15,840 nt of DNA from an uncultured Oscillospiraceae bacterium (GTDB lineage Bacteria > Bacillota > Clostridia > Oscillospirales > Oscillospiraceae), in the NCBI GenBank assembly GCA_934546685.1, contig CAKTEB010000055.1:1-15840 (forward strand). The letters run 5' to 3'. The notes beneath the pieces were generated by a model. That model made no database searches. It was not told the DNA's origin and saw only the letters and a program-made list of their open reading frames with translations. A program made the position numbers and the translations under genes. Below are positions 7,050 to 14,058 of this stretch, one piece after another. Every line of letters starts with the position of its first letter. The stretch's first letter is position 1.

Positions 7050-7190
7050 CGGAGGGGCGCTGACCGGCAGGCTTCTGCCCTGCGGGGCGCTGCCCTGCGG
7101 GACGCTGACCGGAGGGTTTCTTCTGGGCAGAGGACTTCTGTCCCGCAGATTTCTGAGCGGCAGGCTTCTGCCCAGCGGGCCTCTGACCGG
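7050..7190 (-). repeat. AGQ(K/R)P coding repeats in the VanW N-terminal tail
   Basis: Roughly ten imperfect 15-base units encode (S/A)GQ(K/R)(P/S) in tandem, with occasional variants such as AQKK and SGQR. They form a positively charged, disordered stretch before the transmembrane helix. Unit copies differ at third positions, so this is an old degenerate repeat. Confidence 0.75.
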
Positions 7191-7393
7191 AGGCGGCGTG
7201 CTGAACAGTGGGCTCCTTGCCGGAGACGGGACGCTTTGCCTTGGCGCTATTCTCAGAGGCGCTGCGCTTGGGGGCGGTATGGTTAGAAGACTTCCCAGCG
7301 GGGGCCTTCGTCTTATCCTTGTCGTTGCTGTTTAGACTGATAGTAATCTCCACCTTACTTGAGGCAGATGGTCGTTCTGCCGTATTTGAAGCT

Positions 7394-7422
7394 ATTATAC
7401 CGTGGTTTTAGAATATTTGCAA
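7394..7422 (-). promoter_or_regulatory. Sigma-A promoter of the VanW N-terminal gene
   Basis: On the minus strand, -35 TTGCAA (7417-7422) and a perfect -10 TATAAT (7394-7399) are separated by 17 bases in an AT-rich gap. The predicted leader before the GTG at 7353 is about 34 bases. This shows that the gene is not simply read through from mfd. Confidence 0.75.
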
Positions 7423-7471
7423 TCGCTTTCCTTGAAATAAGACAATTTGGCACTGGGAAATGGCGAGTGCT

Positions 7472-10400
7472 TTAGCCGCCGGTTTCCGTGCGGAAGCCCG
7501 AATATTTCCGAACAAACTGCTCGGAGACCTTCAGGGGATCCTCGCCGCTGACCAGGGAAAGGGTCAGCTTGGGGCTGTCTCCGGCGGAGAACAGCACCCG
7601 CTTTTTAAGCTCCGGATCCGCGCAGATGCCGCTGACCGCGCCAAAATCGATATTTCGCAGAGAGAAATGGATGTTCTTTCCCTTCTGGGTGATGTCCTGG
7701 ATGCCCAGCGCCGCGGCTCTGGAGCGCAGCAGGGCGATATTTACCAGGGCGGTGACGGGCTTCGGGGGCTCGCCGTAGCGGTCAATAAGCTCGTCGAAGA
7801 CATCGTCGGCGTCGGTCTCCTGACGGATGGAGGCAATGCGGCGGTAGAGATCCATCCGCTGCTCCCCGGAGGAGACGTAGGTTTCTGGAATATTGGCGGA
7901 CACATTGAGATCCGCGGAGCAGGTCTTCTCCTCCTGGGGAGCCTCGCCGCGCTTTTCCAGCACGGCTTCCTCCAGAAGCCGGAGATACATGTCGTAGCCC
8001 ACGGAGACCATGTGGCCGGACTGCTCAGCTCCCAGCAGATTGCCGGCGCCCCGGATCTCAAGATCCCGCATGGCGATCTTAAAGCCGGAGCCGAACTCCG
8101 CGAATTCCCGAATAGCCCCCAGCCGCTTTTCCGCGATCTCCGAGAGCACCTTGCCCTTGCGGAAGGTGAGATAGGCGTAGGCGTGGCGGTTGCTGCGGCC
8201 TACACGGCCCCGGAGCTGATGGAGCTGGGCCAGGCCGAGCTTATCCGCGTCCTCGATGATGAGGGTATTGGCGTTGGGAATGTCGATGCCGGTCTCGATG
8301 ATGGTGGTGCAGACCATGACCTGGATATCGCCGTCGGCCATCTGCTGCATCACATCGCTGAGCTCCTCCTCGTTCATTTTGCCGTGGGCAACCCCGAAGG
8401 CCACCTCCGGCAGCTTTTTCTGGAGCCGGGCCACCTCCTGCCCAATGGAATCTACCCGGTTGTGCAGGTAATAGACCTGGCCGCCCCGGCCCACCTCCCG
8501 GCGGATGGCGTTGGCCAGAATGTCATAGTCGTGCTCAATGACATAGGTCTGAACGGGATAGCGGTCCGAGGGGGGCTCTTCAATGGTGGAGAGATCCCGG
8601 AGACCGCTGAGCGCCATATTCAGGGTTCTGGGGATGGGGGTCGCCGACAGGGTCAGGGTGTCCACCCCCTGGGAGAGCTCCTTGAGGCGCTCCTTGTGGG
8701 TAACGCCAAAGCGCTGCTCCTCATCGACGATCAGAAGCCCCAGATTCTTGAACCGCACGGATTTTTGCAGCAGCTTGTGGGTGCCTACCACCAGATCCAC
8801 GGTGCCCTCAGCCATGGCGTGGAGGGTGGCGCGCTGCTGAGCGGAGGTTCGGAACCGGGACAGCACGTCAATGTTCACCGGGAAGCCGGAAAAACGCTGC
8901 TTGGCGGTGATATAGTGCTGCTGGGCCAGAACCGTAGTGGGAACCAGAATGGCGCACTGCTTGCCGTCCATGATGCACTTCATAGCGGCCCGGAGGGCCA
9001 CCTCGGTCTTGCCGAAGCCCACGTCGCCGCAGAGCAGACGATCCATGGGTGTGGGGGACTCCATATCCGCCTTGATCTCGTCGATGCAGCGGAGCTGATC
9101 GTCGGTCTCGGCGTAGGGGAAGCTGTCCTCAAACTCTGTCTGCCAGGGGCAGTCGGGAGAAAAGGCATAGCCGGGCAGCCGCTTCCGCTGGGCGTAGAGC
9201 TGAATGAGGCCCTCCGCCAGATCCTGGGCCGCGGCCTTGGCCTTGCGCTTGGTCTTCTCCCAGGTGTCGCCGCCCAGACGGCTCAGACGCACGTTGGAAT
9301 CCTCGCCGCCGCCGATATATTTGGCCACCATGTCCAGCTGCGTGGCGGGGACATAGAGCACGTCGGTGCCCTGATAGGCGATCTTGATATAGTCCTTGAC
9401 CACGCCGCTGAGCTTCATCTGCTCGACGCCGCAGAAACGGCCAATGCCGTGGGCCTCGTGAACCACCAGATCCCCGGGGGACAGATCCGTAAAGGCATTC
9501 AGCTTTTGACGGTTGGTGGCGGCCTTTTTCTTCTTGCGGCTCAGCCGCTGCTTCCTGGGCTGGGCGGTGAGCTGTCCCTCAGTGAGGATGGCGATTTTTA
9601 GGGAGGGATACTCCATGCCTGAGGCCAGCGAGCCCTCGGTGAGCAGCACCTGACCCGGCTGGGGCAGGCTTTTCAGGGGAAAACAGAGGCTGGCGGAGAG
9701 ATCCCGGGCCTCCAGGGCTTCCAGCAGCAGCTCCGCCCGATGCTTTGCGCCGCAGAGCACCAGCACGCCGAAGCCCGAGGACTGGTAATGGGCCAGATCG
9801 CTGACCGCGGTATCCAGGCTGCCGCCGTAGGAGGGCAGCTGCTTCACCGTTACGGACAGCAGCTCCTTGGGCGGAAGGCTCTCTGGAAATGCTGCGGATA
9901 AAAAGTTATCCATATAAATGACGCAGCGGGGGGCACAAATGTTGCACAACTCGTCAAAGTTTTTATAAAAATCACAGAGCTCTCCGGCCAGTGTGCCGTT
10001 TTGGAGCAGCGCATCCAGGCTCTGGCCCAGCTCGTCCAAGTGATTGTCTAAGGTGCGCTCTACGGCCATGCGGTCCGAGAAGATCACGATGGTCTCCGGG
10101 GAGACGTAGTCCATAGCGCAGGCGTATTCCGGGTAGATGAGAGAGAGATACCGGTCCGCACCCGAGAAGATCGCGCCCTCCCGGATGGCCTCGGCGTCCT
10201 GCTGGAGCGTCTCCATCAGGGCCTCATGCTTGTGCTTCCGGCGCTTCTGCCGGGCAAGGAGCGCGTCAATATCCCGGGCCAGACCCTCCCTGCTGCCGGG
10301 ATGGAGCTCTGGCAGAGCCTCGGCAGTGGGAAGCAGCAGCGCCTCCTGGACGTTCTCCGTCCGGCGCTGGCTGGTCACGTCAAAATAGCCCATGGAGTCG

Positions 10401-10993
10401 ATCTCGTCCCCCCAGAATTCCACGCGGATAGGGGCCGGAGCGGCGGGAGAATACACGTCCAGAATGCCGCCCCGGAGGGCGAACTGTCCCACGCCCTCCA
10501 CCAGGGTGCTGCGGCGATAGCCCAGGGCCGTGAGTTTTCCCAGCAGCTCCTCCAGTGCATAGCAGCCGCCAGTGACCAGACGCACGCTGTGCTGGCCCAG
10601 AACCGCCGGGGGCATAGTCCGAAGACTCAGGGCCTCGGCGGAGGCCAGCAGCACCGGATAGCCGCCCTGGGTCAGCTGCTGGAGCATGGCCAGCCGCTGA
10701 TGCTCCCAGCCTCGGGATACGGTGCCGCCCAGAAGACTCAGCTCCCGGGTGGGCAGCACTGGGGGCTTCTCACCCAGAAATCCGGAGAGCTCCTCGGCCA
10801 TCCGGGCGGTGGCCAGATCGTCCTGGCATACCAGCAGGATTTGACGTCCGGTATCCTCGTGCAGAGCGGCGGCCATATGGGCGCGGTGGATGGCCCCCAG
10901 GCCGGTGATGGCGCAGGGGATGTTCTGCTCCGAATATGCCTTCAGAGCCTGATATTCCGGCAGAGCCTTCAAAAGGGTATTGAGAAGATTCAT
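7472..10993 (-). CDS. mfd: Transcription-repair coupling factor Mfd
   Basis: Encodes about 1173 residues, normal for Mfd. It is an ATP-driven DNA translocase that pushes stalled RNA polymerase off damaged template and recruits UvrA for nucleotide excision repair. Visible in order: the UvrB-like N-terminal region with LGAIHRAHMAAAL and the GGILDVYSP stretch; the CarD-like RNA-polymerase-interacting domain (SPGDLVVHEAHGIGRFCGVEQ, about residues 500-565); Walker A GDVGFGKTEVALRAA near 650; the DEEQRFGV box near 755; TLSATPIPRTL; HGKMNEEEL; ETGIDIPNANTLII; QLRGRVGRSNRHAYAYL; and the C-terminal TRCF domain. ATG at 10993 is preferred over an ATG 12 codons upstream because AAGGAGG lies six bases before it. 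It follows pth after a 71-base gap that holds a hairpin. All helicase motifs are intact. Confidence 0.97.
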   Translation of the reverse strand: MNLLNTLLKALPEYQALKAYSEQNIPCAITGLGAIHRAHMAAALHEDTGRQILLVCQDDLATARMAEELSGFLGEKPPVLPTRELSLLGGTVSRGWEHQRLAMLQQLTQGGYPVLLASAEALSLRTMPPAVLGQHSVRLVTGGCYALEELLGKLTALGYRRSTLVEGVGQFALRGGILDVYSPAAPAPIRVEFWGDEIDSMGYFDVTSQRRTENVQEALLLPTAEALPELHPGSREGLARDIDALLARQKRRKHKHEALMETLQQDAEAIREGAIFSGADRYLSLIYPEYACAMDYVSPETIVIFSDRMAVERTLDNHLDELGQSLDALLQNGTLAGELCDFYKNFDELCNICAPRCVIYMDNFLSAAFPESLPPKELLSVTVKQLPSYGGSLDTAVSDLAHYQSSGFGVLVLCGAKHRAELLLEALEARDLSASLCFPLKSLPQPGQVLLTEGSLASGMEYPSLKIAILTEGQLTAQPRKQRLSRKKKKAATNRQKLNAFTDLSPGDLVVHEAHGIGRFCGVEQMKLSGVVKDYIKIAYQGTDVLYVPATQLDMVAKYIGGGEDSNVRLSRLGGDTWEKTKRKAKAAAQDLAEGLIQLYAQRKRLPGYAFSPDCPWQTEFEDSFPYAETDDQLRCIDEIKADMESPTPMDRLLCGDVGFGKTEVALRAAMKCIMDGKQCAILVPTTVLAQQHYITAKQRFSGFPVNIDVLSRFRTSAQQRATLHAMAEGTVDLVVGTHKLLQKSVRFKNLGLLIVDEEQRFGVTHKERLKELSQGVDTLTLSATPIPRTLNMALSGLRDLSTIEEPPSDRYPVQTYVIEHDYDILANAIRREVGRGGQVYYLHNRVDSIGQEVARLQKKLPEVAFGVAHGKMNEEELSDVMQQMADGDIQVMVCTTIIETGIDIPNANTLIIEDADKLGLAQLHQLRGRVGRSNRHAYAYLTFRKGKVLSEIAEKRLGAIREFAEFGSGFKIAMRDLEIRGAGNLLGAEQSGHMVSVGYDMYLRLLEEAVLEKRGEAPQEEKTCSADLNVSANIPETYVSSGEQRMDLYRRIASIRQETDADDVFDELIDRYGEPPKPVTALVNIALLRSRAAALGIQDITQKGKNIHFSLRNIDFGAVSGICADPELKKRVLFSAGDSPKLTLSLVSGEDPLKVSEQFVRKYSGFRTETGG

Positions 10994-11018
10994 CGGAGCC
11001 TCCTTCAGAAAAGCACAC

Positions 11019-11047
11019 AAGGGCTGCAACCGAATGGATGCAGCCTT
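11019..11047 (-). other. Hairpin in the pth-mfd gap
   Basis: AAGGGCTGCA (11019-11028) pairs with TGCAGCCTT (11039-11047), with one bulged base. On the minus strand no T-run follows directly (GTGTGCTTTT comes after). It may be a weak terminator, attenuator or processing site between pth and mfd. Confidence 0.45.
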
Positions 11048-11064
11048 GGTGACAAATTATGTGA

Positions 11065-11658
11065 TTACTTGCCGTTAAAGCGATTAGCGGCGGCCTCAGG
11101 GCCCTGGAGGATCAATACCTTCGCGGCCTCGGCGGCCCGGGCGTAGGTCTCCTCCATGGCCTTTCTCTGGTCTAAGGGGAATACCCCCAGTACCCAGTCG
11201 GCCAGGTCGTAGTCCGGATGGGGCTTTGCGCCCACGCCGATCTTTACCCTTGGGAAGTCCTGGGAGCCCAACGAGGCAATGATGCTCTTGAGACCGTTGT
11301 GGCCCCCGGCGGAGCCGCCTTTCCGAACCCGGAGCCGTCCGGGCTCCAGAGAAATATCATCCGACAGAATGACGATACGCTCCGGGGGAATCTTATAGAA
11401 CTTGGCTGCAGCCTGGACGGACTGACCGCTGAGGTTCATATAGGTGGTGGGCTTTAGGAGAATCAGCTTATGGCCCTCCAGGGTGGTCTGCGCCGTGAGC
11501 CCCTGAAATTTCACCCGGTCAACCTGAACGCCCAGGCTCGATGCCAGGGCGTCCAGTGCGGCATAGCCTACGTTATGCCGGGTGTTCCAGTATTTGCTTC
11601 CGGGGTTGCCGAGACCCACCACTAAATAATCGCTGTCTGAGGAAGAACGAAACAGCAT
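11065..11658 (-). CDS. pth: Peptidyl-tRNA hydrolase
   Basis: Encodes 197 residues, standard for bacterial Pth. It releases tRNA from peptidyl-tRNA that has fallen off ribosomes, in the cytoplasm. The signature residues are present: VVGLGNPGSKYWNTRHNVGY at about residues 13-32 (Asn of GNPG and the catalytic His of RHN), KPTTYMNLSGQSV, the Asp in LSDDISLEPG, and the GGSAGGHNGLKSI loop. Its ATG shares one base with the prs stop (TGATG), and no good Shine-Dalgarno site lies just upstream, so translation is probably coupled to prs. The prs-pth-mfd order is common in Bacillota. Confidence 0.96.
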   Translation of the reverse strand: MLFRSSSDSDYLVVGLGNPGSKYWNTRHNVGYAALDALASSLGVQVDRVKFQGLTAQTTLEGHKLILLKPTTYMNLSGQSVQAAAKFYKIPPERIVILSDDISLEPGRLRVRKGGSAGGHNGLKSIIASLGSQDFPRVKIGVGAKPHPDYDLADWVLGVFPLDQRKAMEETYARAAEAAKVLILQGPEAAANRFNGK

Positions 11659-12617
11659 CAGAACAGGGAGGAAATGGAGGTCTCCTCGTCGATGCGGGTG
11701 ATGGCCTCAGCGAACATGTCGGCAACGGTGAGCTGCTTGATCTTCTCGCCGGTGTAGCCCTTGGGCATGGGAATGGTGTCGAGGATACGGATCTCCTCAA
11801 AGTAGCTGTCCTCGATGCGCTGGAGCGCGGGGCCGGAGAGCACGCCGTGGCTGGCGCAGCCGTAGAGCTTCCGGGCGCCGCCTACCTCACGGAGCGCGGT
11901 GCAGGCGTTGCACAGGGAGCCGGCGGTATCAATCATGTCATCGAAGATAATGCAGTCCTTGTCACGGACATCGCCGATGATGTTCATGACCTCGCAGGAG
12001 TTGGCCTTCTGACGGCGCTTGTCCACGATGGCCAGGCTCATGCCGACCTTGGTGGCGAAGGCGCGGGCACGGGCCACGGAGCCTACGTCAGGGGAAACGA
12101 CGACCATCTTCTCACGGACTTCCTCGGGGAACTTGTCCAGATAGTACTTCACAAATACAGGGTTGCCCAGCAGGTTGTCCACAGGAATGTCGAAGAAGCC
12201 CTGGATCTGAGAGGCATGGAGGTCCATGGTCAGCACACGGTCAGCACCGGCGGTGGTGATGAGGTTGGCCACCAGCTTGGCGGAGATGGGATCGCGGGCC
12301 TTGGCCTTACGGTCCTGGCGGGCATAGCCGAAGTAGGGGATAACAGCGGTGATACGGGCAGCGGAGGCGCGGCGCAGAGCGTCGATGAGGATCAGCAGCT
12401 CCATAAGGCTGTCGTTGACGGGCTTGCAGGTGGACTGGATCACGAACACATCGCAGCCGCGCACGGTCTCGTTGATGGAAACGGAGACCTCGCCGTCCGC
12501 AAAGGTCTTGACCTCGCTGTCGCCCATGGGCATGCCCAGGCGCTGGCAGATGGCCTCAGCCAGAGGCTTGTTGGCGTTGGCAGAGAAAATCTTGATGTCC
12601 TTGCTGTGAGAATACAT
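11658..12617 (-). CDS. prs: Ribose-phosphate pyrophosphokinase (PRPP synthetase)
   Basis: Encodes 319 residues, the usual length. It makes phosphoribosyl pyrophosphate from ribose 5-phosphate and ATP for purine, pyrimidine, NAD, His and Trp synthesis. Visible motifs: KIFSANANKPLAEAICQRLG at the N-terminus, FADGEVSVSINETVRG, the ATP-binding YFGYARQDRKAKARDPISAK flexible loop, DLHASQIQGFFDIPVDNL, KRRQ, and the PRPP-binding loop DCIIFDDMIDTAGSL near residue 220. The ATG at 12617 has AGAGAGG about eight bases upstream. It follows glmU by 45 bases with no terminator, so the two are probably co-transcribed, and it overlaps pth by one base. Confidence 0.97.
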   Translation of the reverse strand: MYSHSKDIKIFSANANKPLAEAICQRLGMPMGDSEVKTFADGEVSVSINETVRGCDVFVIQSTCKPVNDSLMELLILIDALRRASAARITAVIPYFGYARQDRKAKARDPISAKLVANLITTAGADRVLTMDLHASQIQGFFDIPVDNLLGNPVFVKYYLDKFPEEVREKMVVVSPDVGSVARARAFATKVGMSLAIVDKRRQKANSCEVMNIIGDVRDKDCIIFDDMIDTAGSLCNACTALREVGGARKLYGCASHGVLSGPALQRIEDSYFEEIRILDTIPMPKGYTGEKIKQLTVADMFAEAITRIDEETSISSLF

Positions 12618-12662
12618 GTTTTATACCTCTCTTTTCTTTATTCGGAGGGGAGACCCCAGAAT

Positions 12663-13874
12663 TTACTTCAGCTTTCCTTCCTTACGACGCTGGTCGGCCC
12701 AGCCGGGCTTGTTGGTCTGACGCTCCCGGGCGATGGCCAGAGAGCCCTCGGGGACGTTGTCGGTGATGGTGGAGCCGGCGGCCACATAGCTGCCCTTGCC
12801 GATGGTCACAGGGGCCACCATATTGGTGTTGCAGCCGATGAAGCAGTCGTCCTCTACGGTGCAGCGGTACTTGCTCTTACCGTCGTAGTTGACGGTGACG
12901 GTGCCGCAGCCCAGGTTGATGCGCTGGCCCAGATCCGTGTCGCCCACATAGGTGAGGTGAGAGATCTTGGTGCCGTTGCCGATGGTGGAGTTCTTGAGCT
13001 CCACAAAATCCCCCACCTTGATATCGTCACCCACGGTGCAGCCCGGACGTACATAGGCAAAGGGCCCCACATTGGTGTGCTGGCCGATGGTGGAATCATA
13101 GATCTGAGAGGCGTTCACGGTGGAGCCCTCCCCTACCTGGGCGTTGTCCAGCAGGGAGTTGGGGCCGATGACGGCGCCGGCGGCCACGGTGGTATTGCCC
13201 TTGAGGATGGTGCCGGGCATCAGAGTCGCACCGGCGGCCACCTCCGCAAAGGGGCCCACATAGCAGTTGTCAAAATCCCAGATCTCCACGCCGTCAGCAT
13301 AGAGATAGTAGTTGCGCAGCTTTTTGAAGATCGCCTGAAAGTCCGCCACGGCGCCGGGATCGGAAATGGCCATGGCCCCATCGGCCTCGGTGAGCTCTGT
13401 GCCCAGCACGGAGGCGAACCGGGCAAGATCAAAGTTGGCGGCATCCATCACGGAAGAAATGGATTCAGCGGAGACCACATAGCAGCCGCAGCCAGCGGGC
13501 ATCCCCGCCTCCTCGGCCTCCTGGGCCGCGGGATCTGCCGCTCCCAGAGCCCGGCCGCCCAGCAGTGCCGGAGTCGTGACTACCAGCAGCTGATCCTCGG
13601 CCTCGGCGAGAAAATCCTTCAGCTCCTGAGCACCAGGCTCAGGGCCCACCGCCCGGACAGCAGAAGCCGGGAAGCAGGCAAGCGCCGCATCCCGGAATTC
13701 GTCGTCACAGGACAGGAGAAACTGGGTATAGCCGCTGTCACGCATCAGACGAACCATCCAGGCAAGCAAGGGACTGCCGGTCATGGTCTGAAGCATCAGC
13801 GGGTGCTTCAGACCGGTGGTGTCCCGGTCATCCGGCAGGCATATAATCGCAGATTGCTTAGACAAACAATTCAC
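12663..13874 (-). CDS. glmU: GlmU-type protein: intact acetyltransferase half, degenerate uridylyltransferase half
   Basis: Encodes about 403 residues, against roughly 450-460 for bifunctional GlmU. Canonical GlmU acetylates glucosamine-1-P at its C-terminal domain and forms UDP-GlcNAc at its N-terminal domain. The left-handed beta-helix half is well kept: GPFAYVRPGCTVGDDIKVGD, HLTYVGD (catalytic-type His near residue 306), NLGCGTVTVNYDG, NMVAPVTIGKGSYVAAGS and LAIARERQ. The N-terminal ~200 residues keep only an outline. Where GlmU has LAAGxGTxM...PK, this reads AIICLPDDRDTTGLKHPLML, with no Gly-rich UTP loop. The acetyltransferase role is well supported; UDP-GlcNAc pyrophosphorylase activity is doubtful. 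GTG at 13874 is the listed start, but GGAG lies only one base before it, so TTG at 13865 is an alternative. It heads the glmU-prs-pth(-mfd) unit. Confidence 0.85.
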   Translation of the reverse strand: MNCLSKQSAIICLPDDRDTTGLKHPLMLQTMTGSPLLAWMVRLMRDSGYTQFLLSCDDEFRDAALACFPASAVRAVGPEPGAQELKDFLAEAEDQLLVVTTPALLGGRALGAADPAAQEAEEAGMPAGCGCYVVSAESISSVMDAANFDLARFASVLGTELTEADGAMAISDPGAVADFQAIFKKLRNYYLYADGVEIWDFDNCYVGPFAEVAAGATLMPGTILKGNTTVAAGAVIGPNSLLDNAQVGEGSTVNASQIYDSTIGQHTNVGPFAYVRPGCTVGDDIKVGDFVELKNSTIGNGTKISHLTYVGDTDLGQRINLGCGTVTVNYDGKSKYRCTVEDDCFIGCNTNMVAPVTIGKGSYVAAGSTITDNVPEGSLAIARERQTNKPGWADQRRKEGKLK

Positions 13875-13916
13875 GCTCCAAATCTGTGAAAGTATTTATT
13901 CAACTTGTATGGTAAC

Positions 13917-13945
13917 ATTATATCAGGATTCCCGAAGATTGTACA
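13917..13945 (-). promoter_or_regulatory. Sigma-A promoter of the glmU-prs-pth unit
   Basis: On the minus strand, -35 TGTACA (13940-13945) and a perfect -10 TATAAT (13917-13922) have a 17-base spacer; TG at the extended -10 position (TGATATAAT) strengthens it. The leader before glmU is about 36 bases. The gap back to dnaJ otherwise holds only the hairpin described next. Confidence 0.75.
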
Positions 13946-14023
13946 GGGATGCGCGTAAAAATTTCTCATGGAAATCCGGCGTAAAATTGTAGAAACGAAC
14001 AAATTCTTCGCGGGATGCGCAGA

Positions 14024-14051
14024 GAGACCCAGTCCGAGCAGACTGGGTCTC
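14024..14051 (-). terminator. Strong hairpin after dnaJ, probable terminator without a U-tract
   Basis: A perfect 11-bp inverted repeat (GAGACCCAGTC at 14024-14034, GACTGGGTCTC at 14041-14051) with a six-base loop starts 7 bases past the dnaJ stop. On the minus strand it is followed by TCTGCGCATC rather than a T-run, so it is not a textbook intrinsic terminator. It may end the dnaK-dnaJ transcript or protect its 3' end. Confidence 0.6.
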
Positions 14052-14058
14052 CTATGGA

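Larger units (their letters stand above)
6769..7353 (-). pseudogene. VanW / PG-binding-4 family protein, N-terminal part only (cut at 6842-6831)
   Basis: From a GTG start at 7353, about 170 family-like residues are encoded before the junction; the last ~20 residues to the TGA at 6769 are the antisense of the dehydrogenase. Residues about 10-110 are a cationic, Lys/Gln/Pro/Ala-rich cytoplasmic region with repeated AGQKP / AGQRP units. A KKKRKVS stop-transfer boundary leads into one transmembrane helix (ALITLIVALVIAIAVFAGVG, about 116-135). YNKILPNVYVAGVDVGGMTKEEAKSA follows, the hallmark that opens PG-binding-4/VanW proteins outside the membrane. The remaining PG-binding-4 and VanW domains are absent here. 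It lies directly downstream of mfd but has its own strong promoter. No clear Shine-Dalgarno site precedes the GTG; AAGGTGGAG overlaps it, so the start is uncertain. The natural continuation is probably the fragment at 2-1060. Confidence 0.82.

Noticed and set aside
7050..7190. Regularly spaced similar units that could suggest a CRISPR-like or other non-coding repeat array.
   Set aside because: The units are about 15 bases, contiguous, in frame and degenerate at third positions; there are no spacers. They are protein-coding AGQKP repeats.
7430..7471. A GCACT/AGTGC stem after the mfd stop as a terminator.
   Set aside because: The stem is only five pairs with a large loop and no clean T-run.
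7460..9601. A 713-codon open frame on the plus strand opposite mfd.
   Set aside because: It is an antisense shadow of a GC-rich gene with strong third-position bias. Its protein is an unbroken Gly/Leu/His/Val-rich string without known motifs, while the minus strand encodes complete Mfd.
11541..13889. A 782-codon plus-strand frame spanning pth, prs and glmU.
   Set aside because: It crosses three well-recognised minus-strand genes and their gaps, has no ribosome-binding site, and is low-complexity in the way antisense frames of GC-rich genes are.
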